From NCBI GenBank assembly GCA_963921795.1, contig OY997649.1, positions 29,934,055 to 29,998,054 of the forward strand: a DNA stretch of 64,000 bases, in the 5' to 3' direction. Below are positions 23,831 through 37,180 of this stretch, in pieces; the first letter of the stretch is position 1; each line of letters opens with the position of its first letter. A program made the translations under genes and the position numbers. Below the pieces are notes generated by a model. The model saw nothing but the letters and a program-made list of their open reading frames with translations. It did not search any database and was not told where the DNA came from. This stretch comes from Nannobrachium achirus (Eukaryota > Chordata > Actinopteri > Myctophiformes > Myctophidae).

Positions 23831-24505
23831 CTTACTAGTTATTAATATTATCTTATTTTTATGTTGTAATGTCTTAATCCTTAATGTTTTATGTAAAGCA
23901 CTTTGAATTGCCTTGTTGAGATGTGCAATACAAATAAAACTTTCCTTGCTCTCTCTCCATCAACTTGACAACAACTTAATGTGGCTGCAGTGTGTTGTGT
24001 ACACAATGGAGTACAGGCTCCTGGCAAACAGTAGCACCTCCTCCTCCATAGGAGCCTTTGAATATTTCATCACCTGGCAGTCATGGGAGGCAGGCTGCTT
24101 ATTTTCCCTCAGTGGCAGACTTATGAGACAAGTTGAAAAGTGTGCAAGACACAAGACAGTGGTGTCGGGCAAAAGAAGGCAATGGAGACATAACAAAGTG
24201 GCTTGAAACGGCACTCAACTGCCCTTTCTATGTATTGTATATCTAAATCGATTCCATGAGGGCAGAGAATCAATAAGTAACCTGCTTTTAGCAAGAAGAC
24301 CCCTCTTATTCAGAAATACAGTAGGAACGTGTCAATAAATGGCCAATAGATTAGACTTGCTTATTAGCCTATATTGAACAACACATTTTGATTAATTGAA
24401 TACACAGGACTCCAATGGAAACAAGCCATAGTGCTTTCTTGGGTTTAATCCTTTTATCAGACCTTGTATTGAATATTCTTTTTGGCAAACAGTTAATAAA
24501 GTATT

Positions 24506-24570
24506 CAATTAATCAATAAATCAATCAATCAATCAATCAATCAAACAAACAAACAAACAAACAAACAAAA
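24506..24570. repeat. (AATC)n(AAAC)n microsatellite
   Basis: Tetranucleotide runs of AATC followed by AAAC. AATC tails of this kind are also seen at the end of the LINE-like fragment near 41325. Confidence 0.9.
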
Positions 24571-27211
24571 AGGAAGCTTAAAATCAAAGACAGAGGCACA
24601 ACGGATTAGAAATTAAGTGCATCCCTGATGAATCCACGCTTAGAAAGCAGAACACATGGTGGTGGTGACCATCACTCATTGGTCACCAGACACGCTATTG
24701 ACACACCAGTGAAAAGGTAACGGGTGAAACGCAGGTAAAGAGGAAACTGAGAACGCCAGCACCCTACGGCACCCTAGAGTGGAAATGGGGAGTGTGGCCG
24801 AGGGAAGAAGTATATACTGTAGTAGTCCAGAACACTTAACACCTCAGCACCTGAATGGAATGTCATGGTGCATTAAGGCTATCTGCATTAGAACTGTCGA
24901 GAAACTGTCGGATGCACCAAATGGGACCTCAGCTGTGTCCGCATATTTGGTTCACACGGGAATTCAGGGTATGGCATCGAGAAAAATGGCAGCATACTGT
25001 AAATGGAGAGCTCCCAGACGGGTTTCTGCCGTTTCTCTCAGCTAAAAGTACTGTGACCAGTTTATCTAAAAATATCATGATGGGGGTTATACAAAGAATG
25101 AGGACTAGGGTTAAATCATCTCAAAGACACGAGAAAGACAAGACATTGATGACTGAAACATAAGAAGGTAATGTCGACATAGCAAAAAATGGTGAACATG
25201 CAGGAGTGGGTTCCCTGCAAACACATCTGATATACAAACAAAATTAAGGCTGTTTCCTCTGAAGTAAAGATGGAGTTAAGCACTACTGTTTAGCACATTA
25301 TATAGTTATCTGAGGAAAAGGCTTAATGTCTCTCCTAATGTCTGGAGGGCTATTATAAAACAGCACAACTTAAATCTTATTATATTTAGTTTAACTGGTT
25401 CAACCCAATATTACAGCATATTGCTTAATTAGCTCAAATTAAAGGAAATACAGCAAGAGGAGAAGAGGAAGGCCAAATAGGACGTTTATGGGTGCAAGAG
25501 AGTCACGTGCAGGTGACTGGAATGACCAAGGAAGATGCAGAAAACAGAAAACAGATGGAAACATGATCCACTGCGGCGACCCCTGATGGGAATTAGCCCA
25601 AAGAAGAGCTCAAATAAAGGAAATATATACTTGCAGACAACCCTATGTATCATCAGATATTTATAAGTTAGGCATCATTTTACAGAAATATTAGTTAAAG
25701 AGACATTCATCTGAATAATGTAATAGGCATATACTTCAAGGACCATTTGTCAGTTTCTCTCTAACAGGATTTCTCCAAAATGTATGACACTTTATGGAAA
25801 GTTTAGTCGTGCATGAGTGAAGAACTGATAAAATGTTCATGTTTGGCCCAAAGCAGTTGGTGCGGCTTCTCATAAAAGGCATTTAACTTGCAACACCATG
25901 CAATATTTTGGAAAGGTTAGTCATAGTCATGGGACAAGGAAGAACTGACCACCTTTTAACATTGATTGCCCAAAGCGTGGGTGTGGATTTCACTTAACAG
26001 TTTTATTCTTAGTGTGCCTATCTGCAGACATCCAGGTAATAGGCAAACCCTGCATTATTGGCCCAATCAAACTAAATGGGGAGTATGGAAGAGTTGATTT
26101 CTTACCTCTGATTAAATAGCAGAAATGTCATATTTTGAAAATACATAGCATTGGTGGTAGTACAGTATACACTCCACAAAGTGCAATCTTTATAGTCCTT
26201 CATATGTTTGGATTTTTATCTACGGTAGCTCATGATTGTCCTCTGAAAAGAAGAAGACGAAGAAATTAGGGAGAGGGAGAGAGAGAGAAATGGAATAGGG
26301 TAAAGGTGCTAATGCCTGAGGTAGCATCTTTTGTGATGAAGAATGGGCCTGCCAGCTTACTTGCGTCCCTATGAACTAAGCAATCCCCTTCCTGCCCTGC
26401 CCAACTGCCAGCCTGGCTGTGTGCCTGCTATAGCCCCATTCCCTTATTCACATGATTGCAAATGCAAGTTTTCCCTTTTAGGATGATTTGCTACTTAATT
26501 ATTAATAGATCATTGCCAGAGACATGTGCTCATTAGGCCATAAATGCTGAATGATGCAGCTAGCACGCTGACATTTCCACCTCCACAACTGGATTGATGT
26601 CAGTTTATCAGCCTCTGTGTGCCAAGTTAACTGCTCCAGAGAGGTAAGGTAGAGGTGCACCTGCTTCTTGACATAGAGTGCAAAGTACTAAACAATAACA
26701 CTGAAGTCAACACATCTCCAGTGTTGACAAGTGAAGTCATTACTAATACATCACTACTAGTCTGGGATCACTTCCATTTTCGGGGTTTGATCCGGTCAGG
26801 AGCGGAAACCACTTTACGTCATGTTGTAGTCCTAGACAGACTAGACTTTGACCGGAACTATCAAACCGTATAGTTCAGTTTTAACCCAAAATATTCCCCT
26901 GCACCAAAGGACTTACTTTTAGGGCCTACCTAATAAACTCCTTGATGCGGAGTAGTTTTGCTTTTGAAAAATATGTTTGGTATATGCATCTTTTAGTCCA
27001 ACTCGTAGCGACTGGCAAGACTACACTCAAGCATTTTAATAGGGATTGGGGAAACAAACGGAGGGAATCAAATCAAAGAAACGTCTTCTAGTGGTTTCCG
27101 CATTGGGCGGAAACCAAACGGCCTGTTGTGAACGAACACCAGGCTTTCCCCCAGAAAGCCTGGTAGGCGAGGTTACATCACTACTGATACTAAATGAAAG
27201 GAATTAGGTTA

Positions 27212-27248
27212 CGTGTGTGTGTGCGTGCGTGCGTGCGTGCGTGCGTGC
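27212..27248. repeat. (GCGT)n microsatellite
   Basis: GT repeats leading into a GCGT tetranucleotide run. A similar run lies at 30627-30668. Confidence 0.9.
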
Positions 27249-28596
27249 ACACATGTACGTGTACGTGTGTGTGCAAGATGCCATGAGGTACAGCTTATGG
27301 AAGTAACACCACCAGGTTTAGATTAGCTGTTACAAGACTATCATGAGAATTGAAGTCTCTAAGCCTATGTGTATTTAACTGCATTTAACCAAGATTCTCA
27401 CCCATTCACTCAATGTGGTCAGGATGGAAGCATCCGAAGCATCAATAATTGTATGCTGAAATCATAGATGATCCTCGTGCACGCAAATCAAAGTAACCAA
27501 CGGGGTGGGACTATACGCAGGCTGAAACTACCAAGATCGTCTCCAGCCAGCCTGAGCCCTCGTGAAGAACCAATAAAGAGACAATCAGGCTTGACATTAG
27601 TGTCCGGTGTCCAATCAGCTGTAAGGAGTTATCTAATCCATTCCGTCTCTCTCATGCACTGTTGCCCTTTAGAGCACCTCAGGGCTTCCTCTGCTGCTGC
27701 TGTTACACCAAGAACATCTGCCCACTGGAATCATTTTCTGTAATTGTTATTGACGTTATTGTGACTAGGAAACAATAATGGAGCACAGCACCCTCCTCTC
27801 TAAATTTAACAGCCTGTGACATGCTCACTGAGAGGCTGGCCACTCAAGAGACGCTCAGGCTCTTAGGCATTCAGATGGCAGTCAAACTGACAAGTACAGT
27901 TTGGTTATCGTTCAGCAGTGCACAGGCTTACACCTGCACATGGACACATGCAAATGATTTCATAGCATTAGCTGCACATTTGCCCTCAGCTTTAGATTCA
28001 AAATAATCATCAGTAACTGATGTACCAACTATCATCGAAGATGAATGAAGAATTGCTTGGTAGAGCATTGCCTGAAATTGTTGCACTTTTGCTTTCACAA
28101 AGTGACAAACAGAGGCTTTCAATGTGGCCTAGAATATATTACAAATACACTAATTTGGAAGCTCCTTCTGTTCAAAAATGTTAAACTGTATTTGTACTCA
28201 TACAAAACAAAATAATGGTGCTATATACTGTATTATGTATATACAGTTGCAACAACTACACACAGAAGTGTTTGCATCTTGAAAGGTCTAACAATGTACG
28301 GGTGTTCCAGGTCTAAATGGTAAAAGACAGACCTGTTCAACACACATCTGTTATTTAACATAATTATGTAACATACTGTAGGTGAGTCTAACCACCTTGT
28401 GGTTTGGTTAATAATCAATCTAATTTCTGCTCTGTGACCCATATACAGTAGTGGGTGTAAACAGATTAAGCCCTAATACGCTAATGGAGCTACACTAGCA
28501 CAGTTTAAAAGTTAAAGTTGAAGCAGCCAGAGCTGCTTTCTGCACAAACTGCAGACATATTTGCGTAATATCGATAGCTAAAGATTGGACAATTAA

Positions 28597-28703
28597 AAGA
28601 GTAATTCACCCCCAAAAATGACTTTTTTCTATTGATTACTCACGCCGTGGAGACTTGAGTTCAATAATATTTTTTGTTCTTTGTCGCATTCCTAAGACAA
28701 AAC
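28597..28703. mobile_element. Half copy of the 13574-type palindromic MITE
   Basis: It follows TTAA at 28593-28596. The text AGAGTAATTCACCCCCAAAA through TTCCTAAGACAAAA matches one arm of 13574-13893. The second arm is missing. It lies about 65 bp inside the intron from the donor of the finger-3 exon. Confidence 0.85.
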
Positions 28704-28769
28704 ATTGATTATAGAAAGGAGACGGAGGAGACAAAGGTCAGTGGTCTCAACCATTTGTTCTGTGATTAC

Positions 28770-28994
28770 CTTTTATCTCGCCCATGTCCAGGGTTTTTCC
28801 CAGCTGCTCTAGAAGGTCAGCTCTAGCAGCGTTCTTCTTGTGCTTCTTGCCGTCGTAGTGTTGCTGCGCCATGCCGGGATTGTTAAACCAGGCATTGCAT
28901 AGCTGGCAGTAGCGGTCCGAGTCGCGGCGCTGTCGTGAAGAGATCATCATGGGTGTGGCTTCGGGGGACATTTTCACAGGACTGGGCGACACCT
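28770..28994 (-). CDS. zmat4: zmat4 internal exon encoding zinc finger 3
   Basis: This 225-bp exon has the acceptor atctttcag and the donor G|gtaatc. It completes the split codon from the previous exon (giving E), runs 74 codons and ends with one base of a Gly codon. The first 20 or so residues ([19 protein letters not shown]) are a Ser/Pro-rich linker. QRRDSDRY then leads into the finger CQLC-x12-H-x5-H ([19 protein letters not shown]). A basic stretch, KKNAAR, and a helix-like [15 protein letters not shown] follow. All four zinc ligands are present. A half copy of a TTAA-target palindromic MITE sits about 65 bp past the donor, inside the intron. Confidence 0.95.
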
Positions 28995-29975
28995 CTGAAA
29001 GATATGTGGCCACAAGAGAAGACAAGATCAAACAGAAAGATCCGCAAGAGAACATTGAGCTATTAAAGCAACACACAAACGAAGTGTGTTCCAAACCACA
29101 CATATAATTATAATACCTTCATTTAGCCATTTAATTTTTTTATTATTTTTTTTAATACAGACCCAGTATCAAAATATTGAAGGATTTAAGGACTTAAACG
29201 GGTTATCTCATTTTGCTATGAAACTTTTCATGTTCATAAATTGTCATGGTAACTTTGACCATTCAAAATACGATGGAGTTTATCAAAATAATGATGACAA
29301 GAATGTTTTCGATTAGGAAGAACATCTGCCATGAAATATTAGATCAGTTTTTGTCTACAAAGCCACAAAATAAATCTTGTCATGTTTATATGGAAGCATG
29401 TCTGTACAGAATAACAAGCCATTGTCTCCATTAAATTTTAATGACCTGAGAAGAAAAGTCAAAATGGAATGTCAAAAATGGAATGACGAGCATACTTGTC
29501 TCACAGCTGCTGATAATCCCCCCCAAAAGGCATATTACAGCATCAAACACCCCAACAAAAACGGAGCCATCAAGTTAATCAGTAATAGATACTCAGGCGC
29601 TCAACCCACACCTCATCTTGACAAGTTGACTTAGACTTGACTTTGAGCAACATAAGCAAGAACAAGTGATTAAAAGGCAATGTTTCAATCAGAATGTCCT
29701 GACATGCCATGAGGGACAGTGTTTTGCGCAGCGATGATTTCCAAATATTAGTTAGCTCTCTGTATGAGTGAGTTTTCGCATCCGTGTTTGTTCCCACCCT
29801 ACATTATTTTTACTGGTTGCGAGCTGCAGGCTACTTTACGCCTGTTCCTGGAATATAGCTATATGATTGTCAGGAGCTTTATAAAATTATATAAATGAAA
29901 TTGGACGTTCAACACAGTCGCTTCTCTTGCTCACTTTGCTCCTGACACACATCACATTTCAGGATTGTTCCAGCA

Positions 29976-30046
29976 AACAGTCAAACAATATAGTGAGACC
30001 CAAACAGTCAGATAGTATAGTGAGACCCAAACAGTCAAACAGTATA
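29976..30046 (+). repeat. Three tandem 26-bp units
   Basis: Units of the form CAAACAGTCAAACAATATAG, each followed by TGAGAC, are repeated three times with small changes. The TATAGTGAGACCC text reappears at the far right edge of the foldback element at 30505-30520. Confidence 0.75.
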
Positions 30047-30512
30047 GAGCAGCGAAGTGTGATGTCACTTCCGTGAAATGGCGTGAAATGTCGCCCTCTA
30101 CGGGGTTCATGCTGGTATTGTTTTGTATTCAAATCGCCATTGAGGAATTTGCGATGACCGCATATAAGAACTGTGTTAAAAATATAAACACACCATGTGC
30201 GCGGACATGCTCTCAGCGACAGTCTGTCCCAGACACGAGTGTCTCTTTGTAGTTTCCAACATTTAGGACAGCGTTGATTACATTTTCTCTGACAACAGGC
30301 TATATCAGATATGAATGAATATCATAAACTATGCAGAACCCCCCCGCTGACAGAAACGCGCACATGGTGTGTTTATTTTTTTAACACAGTCCTTATATTC
30401 GGCAAACGCAAATTTCCCAATGGCGATTTGAATACAAAACAATACCAGCATGAACCCCCTAGAGGGCGTCATTACGCACAAATGACGACATGGCTTCGTT
30501 TCTCTATAGTGA
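30044..30512. mobile_element. Foldback element with about 125-bp inverted arms
   Basis: The left arm (30091-30210) contains CGCCCTCTACGGGGTTCATG, GGTATTGTTTTGTATTC and AACACACCATGTGCGCG. The right arm (30330-30470) is its inverse with a few differences. The outer TATAGAG...GAAGTG and CTTCG...CTCTATA also pair. The central loop is about 120 bp. No coding capacity. Confidence 0.8.
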
Positions 30513-31300
30513 GACCCTCATTTAGTGGTTGTTTTTACTCAAGTAAGGGACTTTGTCTAATATTTAAGGAAGACATGTCTGATGCATACTGTGTTCGTGC
30601 ACGTCTGGGAGAAATATAGAAAGGAATGTGCGTGCGTGCGTGCGTGCGTGTGTGCGTACGTGTGTGTCTTGCTGTACATTGATCGAAATGGAGACATTCC
30701 TCTCATTAGTTACATTCATTAGTTGGTTATCGTTATAATAATTCGTGGTTTTGCAGACTTTGCGCCTTAGTCTCGTTATGACAGGTGACAACGCTCCATA
30801 TCAGCACTGTTTTGTGCACATTTTGTAAGCAGTTTGTCCGCTCGCTGGCTGTCAGGAAGCGGTGATAGTCGACATTTACTTCACATCTCAGTACTATGTG
30901 CAAGTGAACATGGCAACGTTTCTCAGTAAGCCGCACTAGTTAACAGCACATGATGTTGGGGAGTTGCAGTGTAAGCGAAGTGAACTGTCAGCATTTTAAT
31001 ATTCTAGCAAAGCATATCTGCAGCTCATTAAGTGATTCGGAAATTCACGTTGGAACAGTAGGTTTTGTGCAGTACATAATGCGTCTGTTGTCAAAGTTCA
31101 AATTTTTACTGCATGCTTGCTGAACAACTGCTGAATGAACAGTTGTTCTCTCTCACCAGCCTTAAGAAATGCCACGTACAGTAGATGGTTGGTTATATGA
31201 TATTACAAGCTTGTTTGTTTGTACAAATATATTTGTAAAATATATTTTATTGGTTGATTCATGCACAAAAATCTTCCCATGTGTTCTTACCTTTATTTAA

Positions 31301-31730
31301 AGAGGTGGTGCCATAGTTTTGAACTTTTTCTGTTTTGTATGTGTCTATGGAGTTAACAATACTCTAATAGACCCCCAGGTGTGTGGTTATGATATGCAAA
31401 TATGACTTCCCTGTGTATATTTTTTCCTGAAAGCTGAAAGCCTGAGTCAAAAGGCCCAATTGAAATACACTGATATAATGACATCATAATATCCCCCTCC
31501 CCTTTTCACAATCCAGCAACAGCTGTGGGTGTGTGGCCAACTTCACCTGGGTCACCACCTACCTGACAATCATGCATACTTAATGAGCAGGTGGGTGTGG
31601 CCACATACATTTTCAATTTTAACACTTTCTGTACACTTTTTTGAAGAAAAAAAAATCTTTCCTCAAGTATAATCATAATACCTGATGATTATGTTGTACA
31701 ATGTTGTGGAAAAATCACGGCACCCCATCT
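31301..31730. mobile_element. TTAA-target MITE, 430 bp, complete
   Basis: TTAA lies at 31297-31300 and 31731-31734. The inverted ends are AGAGGTGGTGCCATAGTTTT at the left and AAAATCACGGCACCCCATCT at the right. The interior shares GGGTGTGGCCA and CCTGGGTCACCACC with the copy at 18915. Confidence 0.85.
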
Positions 31731-33059
31731 TTAACCAAGAAAGATGACAAAACCACTGGATTAATACTTTTTAATGGTTGTTATTGGTAATTATTATAGG
31801 GTGCAGGCCAAAGGGGAACAATGTTTAGTAGTACTCAATGTACCTCATTCTGTCAGGTCTCATGTCTTTTATATGTAAAGTAATTTCTGCTTTCAAATTA
31901 ATTGCAACCAAGATCGAGCTGCTATTTCTACTAACCTGTGGAACAACACTGCAGAACTGTAGTATGAAAGGGAATATTCCATCAGGTATTTGATATCTAA
32001 CATTTGTGCCGTTAATCAGAATAGTGAAGGCTAAATAATTAAGCTACACTAACCCTACTTGTGTTTTTAGCTGCCTCCGCAAAGAAGGCTCATTGAGAAT
32101 GTGTTGGTACACTAACCATGTCTGAATTGTAGTAACCGTTTTCACTCTTTTCTGAAGTTGTTTTTTTCTGCCAACCATGCACTAAATAATTCAGAAAGGG
32201 CACCTTGCTGACATTTTTAATCGCTGCTGTGACATTTACAACGCTCGAAAACCCTGAGCTTACCAGATCCCTTTCACAAAAGCAAATTATTATCATTAGA
32301 CAGGGTAAAGTTCAACCTTCAACCGTGTAAAAGAAGAGACTAATGGCTAACAGCCACGACTTTAATTATGTTAGGTCACTGAAACTGGTTTGATTAAAAG
32401 TCACAAGCTGGGATTTTGATCACTTTCGTTTAACAAAATAGCTAAAAGAAGGTGTCATGGTACACACCAGACACCACATCGCCAAAAATAAAGGAGACAC
32501 CTCAATAAATAAAGGATAACAAAGTATCCTATGTAGGGTTCAGATGGCTCTCCAGGCATGATGGGCACAATTGTTCTTGGCATGGTTCAGGCCCGACCTG
32601 GCAGGCACGCAAACTGGGTAGGTGAAAAGGGTGACAAGATGTGTGAGCAGATATAAACACAGACCCACAAAGGGTATCCTCCCCAGGAATTGTTTTGGAT
32701 GTATTCATATTAATTATTTAGATAAGTTAATAAACGCCCTTTTCTGATTACTTACTTAAAATTACTCTGATGCCAGCTGTTCGCTGGAATTCTATGTACT
32801 TTGAAGACCAACTTCATCCATGACCAGCTCCAGCTGCACCTAATGCGCGCCCACCTGCTTCATTACGAATGCATCAATTTCTACTAAATCACTCTCTGAT
32901 GTAAATCATAAAGGACGTTTTTGTGGTTAGTTCTTAGTTGATACAAAGATGCATGGACCAGACTATCGGTACCATCTGCAATTCAACTGGAGGGGCTAAT
33001 ACAACACAGGATGGACATAGTACTAGCCTCAGCTGGTAAGCTCTGAGAGTGAGAAGGTG

Positions 33060-34600
33060 GTCCAGAAAGAGCGAATACACTTTCCGGCACCGGCACCTGC
33101 CGCGGCGTCACCGTGGTCTGGCTGTTTATGTAAACAGCTACGTGGTGTCAAGATACAAGGTACAGTATCTACACACTGCTCACCACACATAGAGTTTATG
33201 GCTGTCAAATGCTGACCGTATTGCTTGCCACAGGAGCTGTCCCCGGTCGTCATTGTAGCAGACTATCTACCACCAGAGGGTAATGTGAAGGAAGCTGTGA
33301 GTCAACTTTACAATAAGATCAACGAGCAGACGGCACTTCCCGAAGATTTGTTTCGCGGTGGCGGAGGATTACAACACCAAAATTCCATCAGTATGTGCAG
33401 CCAGGGGCAATAACACATTAGATCACGTGTATTCAAAACATGCCTATATAGAGCAGCCCCCCCCCTCCTTTACATGCTCACACCTACACCAAGCAGAGCA
33501 GCACTCAAAGAGGTCAGAATGTGGCCACAGGAGGCAATTCCAGCACTGCAAGACTGCATTGGAAATACACAGTGGGACATTTTCAAGGATCAGCAACATA
33601 TGACAACCTCACCAACTTGGAGGAATATATTCATTGACTGTCATTGGCTACATCAAAACATTTATTGATGAATGATGATGTGACTGTGTTTAAAACCTTC
33701 AGGAGGAGAGCCAATCAGAAACGTAGAGGTCTGTTCAGTGCTGAGGGCCCGAAATGCATTTACATCCGGGGACAGCATATTGTCTGGTGAGACAAAACCT
33801 ACCTCTGGGTATCAGGGAAGCCAAGTGGCTGTATGGGCAAAAGCTCAACGGTTACTCTACGGACAATAGGGATTCCAATCGCTTGTGGCAGGGCTTTAAA
33901 ACAATATCTGACTATAAGCCTCCCGCCAGCAGGCCACTTCATTGCCATACATACTCAATGCCTTTAATGCAAGTTTTGAAGTTCAAACACAGAGTCACAG
34001 AGTCACAGATGCCCCCAACATCCCCCAGTGAGCAGGTGCTGCAGCTGTCAGCAGAAGGAGTGAAAAGGGCCTTCGCCAGCATCAACCCACACAAGGACAA
34101 CATTCCTGGGCATGTGATGAAGGATTACATTGGACAATTGATACTGGGTGAAAAAAATGGGTTACAAAAATTGTGGTATATATAAAAAAAAGAAGGAAGC
34201 AGAGGCTACATCCCCTCCAGGGGCCTTCCTGCTCGCCTCCTCAACCTCTTAGGAGCACCATTGAGTCCATCCTAACCTACAGCTTCACTTCCTGGCACAA
34301 GAGAAACATCAGCTGAGTCAGCTGGGAGGATCATTGGAGCCTCTGTTCCCTCCTTGCTTGAGCTCTATACAGGATCATAAGGGACCTCCATCACCCTTCT
34401 CATGGCCTGTTTGCCCTCCCTCCTACCCTTGGGGAAGAGGCACAGGAGCATTAAGCCCAGAACGAACAGGATGTGGAACAGCCCCCCCCCCCCCCCCCCC
34501 CCGACACACACAAGTGCACACTCAAAGACCTAAGCTATTTGGACTGTACTTGATTGGACATAATGTAATTGCACTTTTGAAATGCACAACAGCACTTCAT
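33060..34600 (+). pseudogene. L2/Rex1-type LINE, internally deleted and broken
   Basis: Fragments of a non-LTR retrotransposon ORF appear in order, in shifting frames with stops. First comes the endonuclease C-terminal part (CSPHIEFMAVKC, then LSPVVIVADYLPPEGNVKEA), then the TRGNNTLDHVYS-like motif (ARGNNTLDHVYS at about 33400). Next is the linker before the reverse transcriptase (KWLYGQKLNGYS, LWQGFKTISDYKP, AFASINPHKDN). The text then jumps to the C-terminal end (TIESILTYSFTSWH, IIRDLHHPSHGLFALLP, RHRSIKPRTNRMWN). The whole reverse-transcriptase palm region is missing. It lies antisense to zmat4. The clade assignment is from memory of fish elements. Confidence 0.75.
34482..34502. repeat. 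Poly-C run in the LINE 3' part
   Basis: Twenty-one C residues interrupt the LINE C-terminal frame. Such runs are also present at 55908, 60258 and 63757. Confidence 0.95.
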
Positions 34601-35150
34601 GTTTTTATAAGGATAAGTGTGTTCTGTGCATAAAACCATGGCACAGAGGTGTAAGAAGAGTGGTGTAGGCAGGCTGGCATGATGAAAGTGTTTCCATGTT
34701 CATTTGAAAGAAACTTTTTGTTTGTTGTTTATGATTGAGTACCTGGCTGATAAGGGCACAGGCTTTTATGGAGTGTTTGTTCTTTCATCCATTAGTTGAA
34801 AGGCAGATCATTCCGTGTGGACACTATTGAGCATACAATATACTGTAAAAGACTCAAGTGGATGTAGATGGAGAATTCTTTCTTTGATTTGATGAGTGAA
34901 ATGTTCTCAAATTCATCTGTTTTGCTCTTTTATGTTGATGAGCCACTGAAAAATCCAATCCACTGAATTTAGCGTAGCAGGCTGGTACCCAGGCTAGTGA
35001 ATCTAGCCACAAGGTACTTGGAATTATAGTTCATTTAGTAGCACCAGCCCAATCACTTTCAAATAACATTTTTACTCAAGTACTTTATATAATTCTGTAC
35101 CACTGAGAAATACTATCATTGTTCATAAATGTGTAGCTCATTGGCATGGG

Positions 35151-35381
35151 AAATGAAGCGTCAGCGTTAGTTTATGCAGGACATGGGAGTCAAGTGCTGC
35201 TCGGCTGTAGTCAGTTGTCAGTCAGCTCTGTTCTCATACCTCATTAACATATCTGCTGGTCATTATGTCACATGACTGCCATACTCCAATCAAAGCTCTC
35301 ATCAGTAGGGGAGGCTCCTTTAAATAGAGCTTGCTTCTCTACCAATGCTTGGTTCCGGAGCTTCGGGATCATTTGCTGCTT
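35151..35381 (+). repeat. Direct repeat A1 of the split-repeat element
   Basis: This 231-bp block appears identical by eye to 40182-40412. It contains a TATA-like motif near its 3' end followed by AGAGCTTGCTTCTC, and could act as a promoter for the unit. Confidence 0.85.
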
Positions 35382-37180
35382 GCTGCTGCGGCTGCTTTAC
35401 TCTCTGGTTCTGCTCGAAAGCTTGGTGATACCATATGGTTCTGCTTTAGATACTGCCGTGCTGCTTCAATAGCAATGCTAGCCTGCTTTTATATCTGTTG
35501 CTATCACTATGCTACTGCTAACAGTATTATGCCTAATGTTAACTACAGCTATCATGATGCACTACTTCATTAGTTCTCATTTACATGTTCACTACTACTC
35601 ATAACTTGAACAAGGTCTCATCTAAAATGTATTACTAGCATGCTTGCTTCTCATTTCAACAGTATAGCATATGCTAACAGTGGTAGTAGTGGAAGCTTCA
35701 AATTGTTTGTAGCAACATAAGCTAACAGCATGCTTTGCTCTACAGTGCACCCCGAACCATGATGGCATTGGCTGTGATTTGTGCTGCCTAGAACAGTATG
35801 TGAACTGTTGTTCCTGCCCAGCTTCCAGTGCTGTTTGTCTCCAGCAGATGCCACACTGGTTTTCTTAAACCTTTAATCACAGGGCTACACTCTGCAAACA
35901 CCAGCTAGTTCGGCAGCTAATCCAACATGTTGGCCGGTGTGGCTATACTCCCTTCAGATGCATGGCTCCAGGCAGGGATTCCCATCCTGCTTTAAACAGG
36001 TGTAGCCTATGCTATTATTTGATATCATGCATGGATGATATTCTGATGCTATTGCTCACTTCTAATAGAGCTTATGCCTCCTTTCCCAACATTGCTGCTA
36101 ATCATATACTAATGCTACTTTTACTCTGCAGGCAGGTTGGAACTACTGAGTATATTTGTGTATTAAGATTAATGCTTTGCTCATTCAGGAATAATGTCAA
36201 GTGTTTACAGGAGTAGCACTGCCCCTTTAAGGGCAGAGCATAAGGGGAGGTGGCTGTGTCTGGGCCTGTTTGGCCATGCAGAAGCCTGAGTCTGAGTGTT
36301 TGTTGGGGACCTGTCCTGGAGGAATGGTTCAGCTAGTATTCGGTAAGAAGTCTTGAATCAAATATTGATGCTTAGATAATTCAGTGGTACAGCATTTCAA
36401 GATGTTTGAAGTTTTATTGAGGGGGTTAAAATGTTTAATGGTTAACATATGCCCTTTCAGGGGTGTAAGAACTTGTTACCATGAGAGAGATTGTCATGTG
36501 CTACAGTTGAATTAGTCCATATTCAACTAACTGCCACTACTTGGAGTAAAGTAGGTGAGATTACGGCATTCAAGCGAGGATCAAACACGCTCACTCTCAC
36601 ACTTGTTTAAGTATGGAAATGAAGGTTCTTGCACAGGTGATTATTTTGGCTTTATAAACACCATAGTAAATGTCCTATGTGGTGGAAAGTTGATAAGGGA
36701 GGTTACTCATAACAAGGAAGTTAAATGGGCAATGCATCATGGGTAGTGTAGTCTATGTACTGCTACCATACACATTCTACACTGTTCAGTCTAGCAGTGT
36801 TGCCAGGTCTGCCCATTATAAGCAACTTGGTCTTGTTTCCCCATAACTTCTAGTTGTGGGTTGTTTTGTTCGGGCTTGTTCTGAAGTGAAGTTGCTTATT
36901 TGGCTTGCTTTCAACATCCTTCCAACATGCTTCCTGTTAGAATCAGCCTAGTCTGTGTGCAGAGTGGGTTAATTCCCTTTTTGAGCCACATGAGGTCAAG
37001 CAGCTACTGTGTGTGTAGTGTGTGGGGAGAGTTGAAGACTTGTTAGAAGGTTGCATGGGAAAAGTACAGTTGCGTGATGGTACAGGTCTTCTAAAAGGAG
37101 ATCCTAGGAAGCTCTCCCTATTTACTCAGGAACCTTTGAGAGAGAGGTTTGAGTGAGAGGGATATTCCAGCATGGTGAGA

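Larger units (their letters stand above)
18876..28769 (-). other. zmat4: zmat4 intron between fingers 3 and 4 (9.9 kb)
   Basis: This intron contains a TTAA MITE beside the acceptor, a hAT-type element at 21859, the repeat shared with 8.7 kb at 22768, the GTGACATCAC-rich repeat at 23330, and short tandem repeats. From about 19340 to 21380 and from 24600 to 28590 little repeat structure is visible apart from microsatellites. The two most complex, non-repetitive stretches are about 20730-21060 and 26440-26640. They have the mixed, AT-tract-rich look of conserved noncoding elements, but this cannot be shown from one genome. Confidence 0.7.

Noticed and set aside
29976-30046. Spaced short repeats reminiscent of a CRISPR array
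   Set aside because: They are contiguous tandem units without spacers, in vertebrate DNA.
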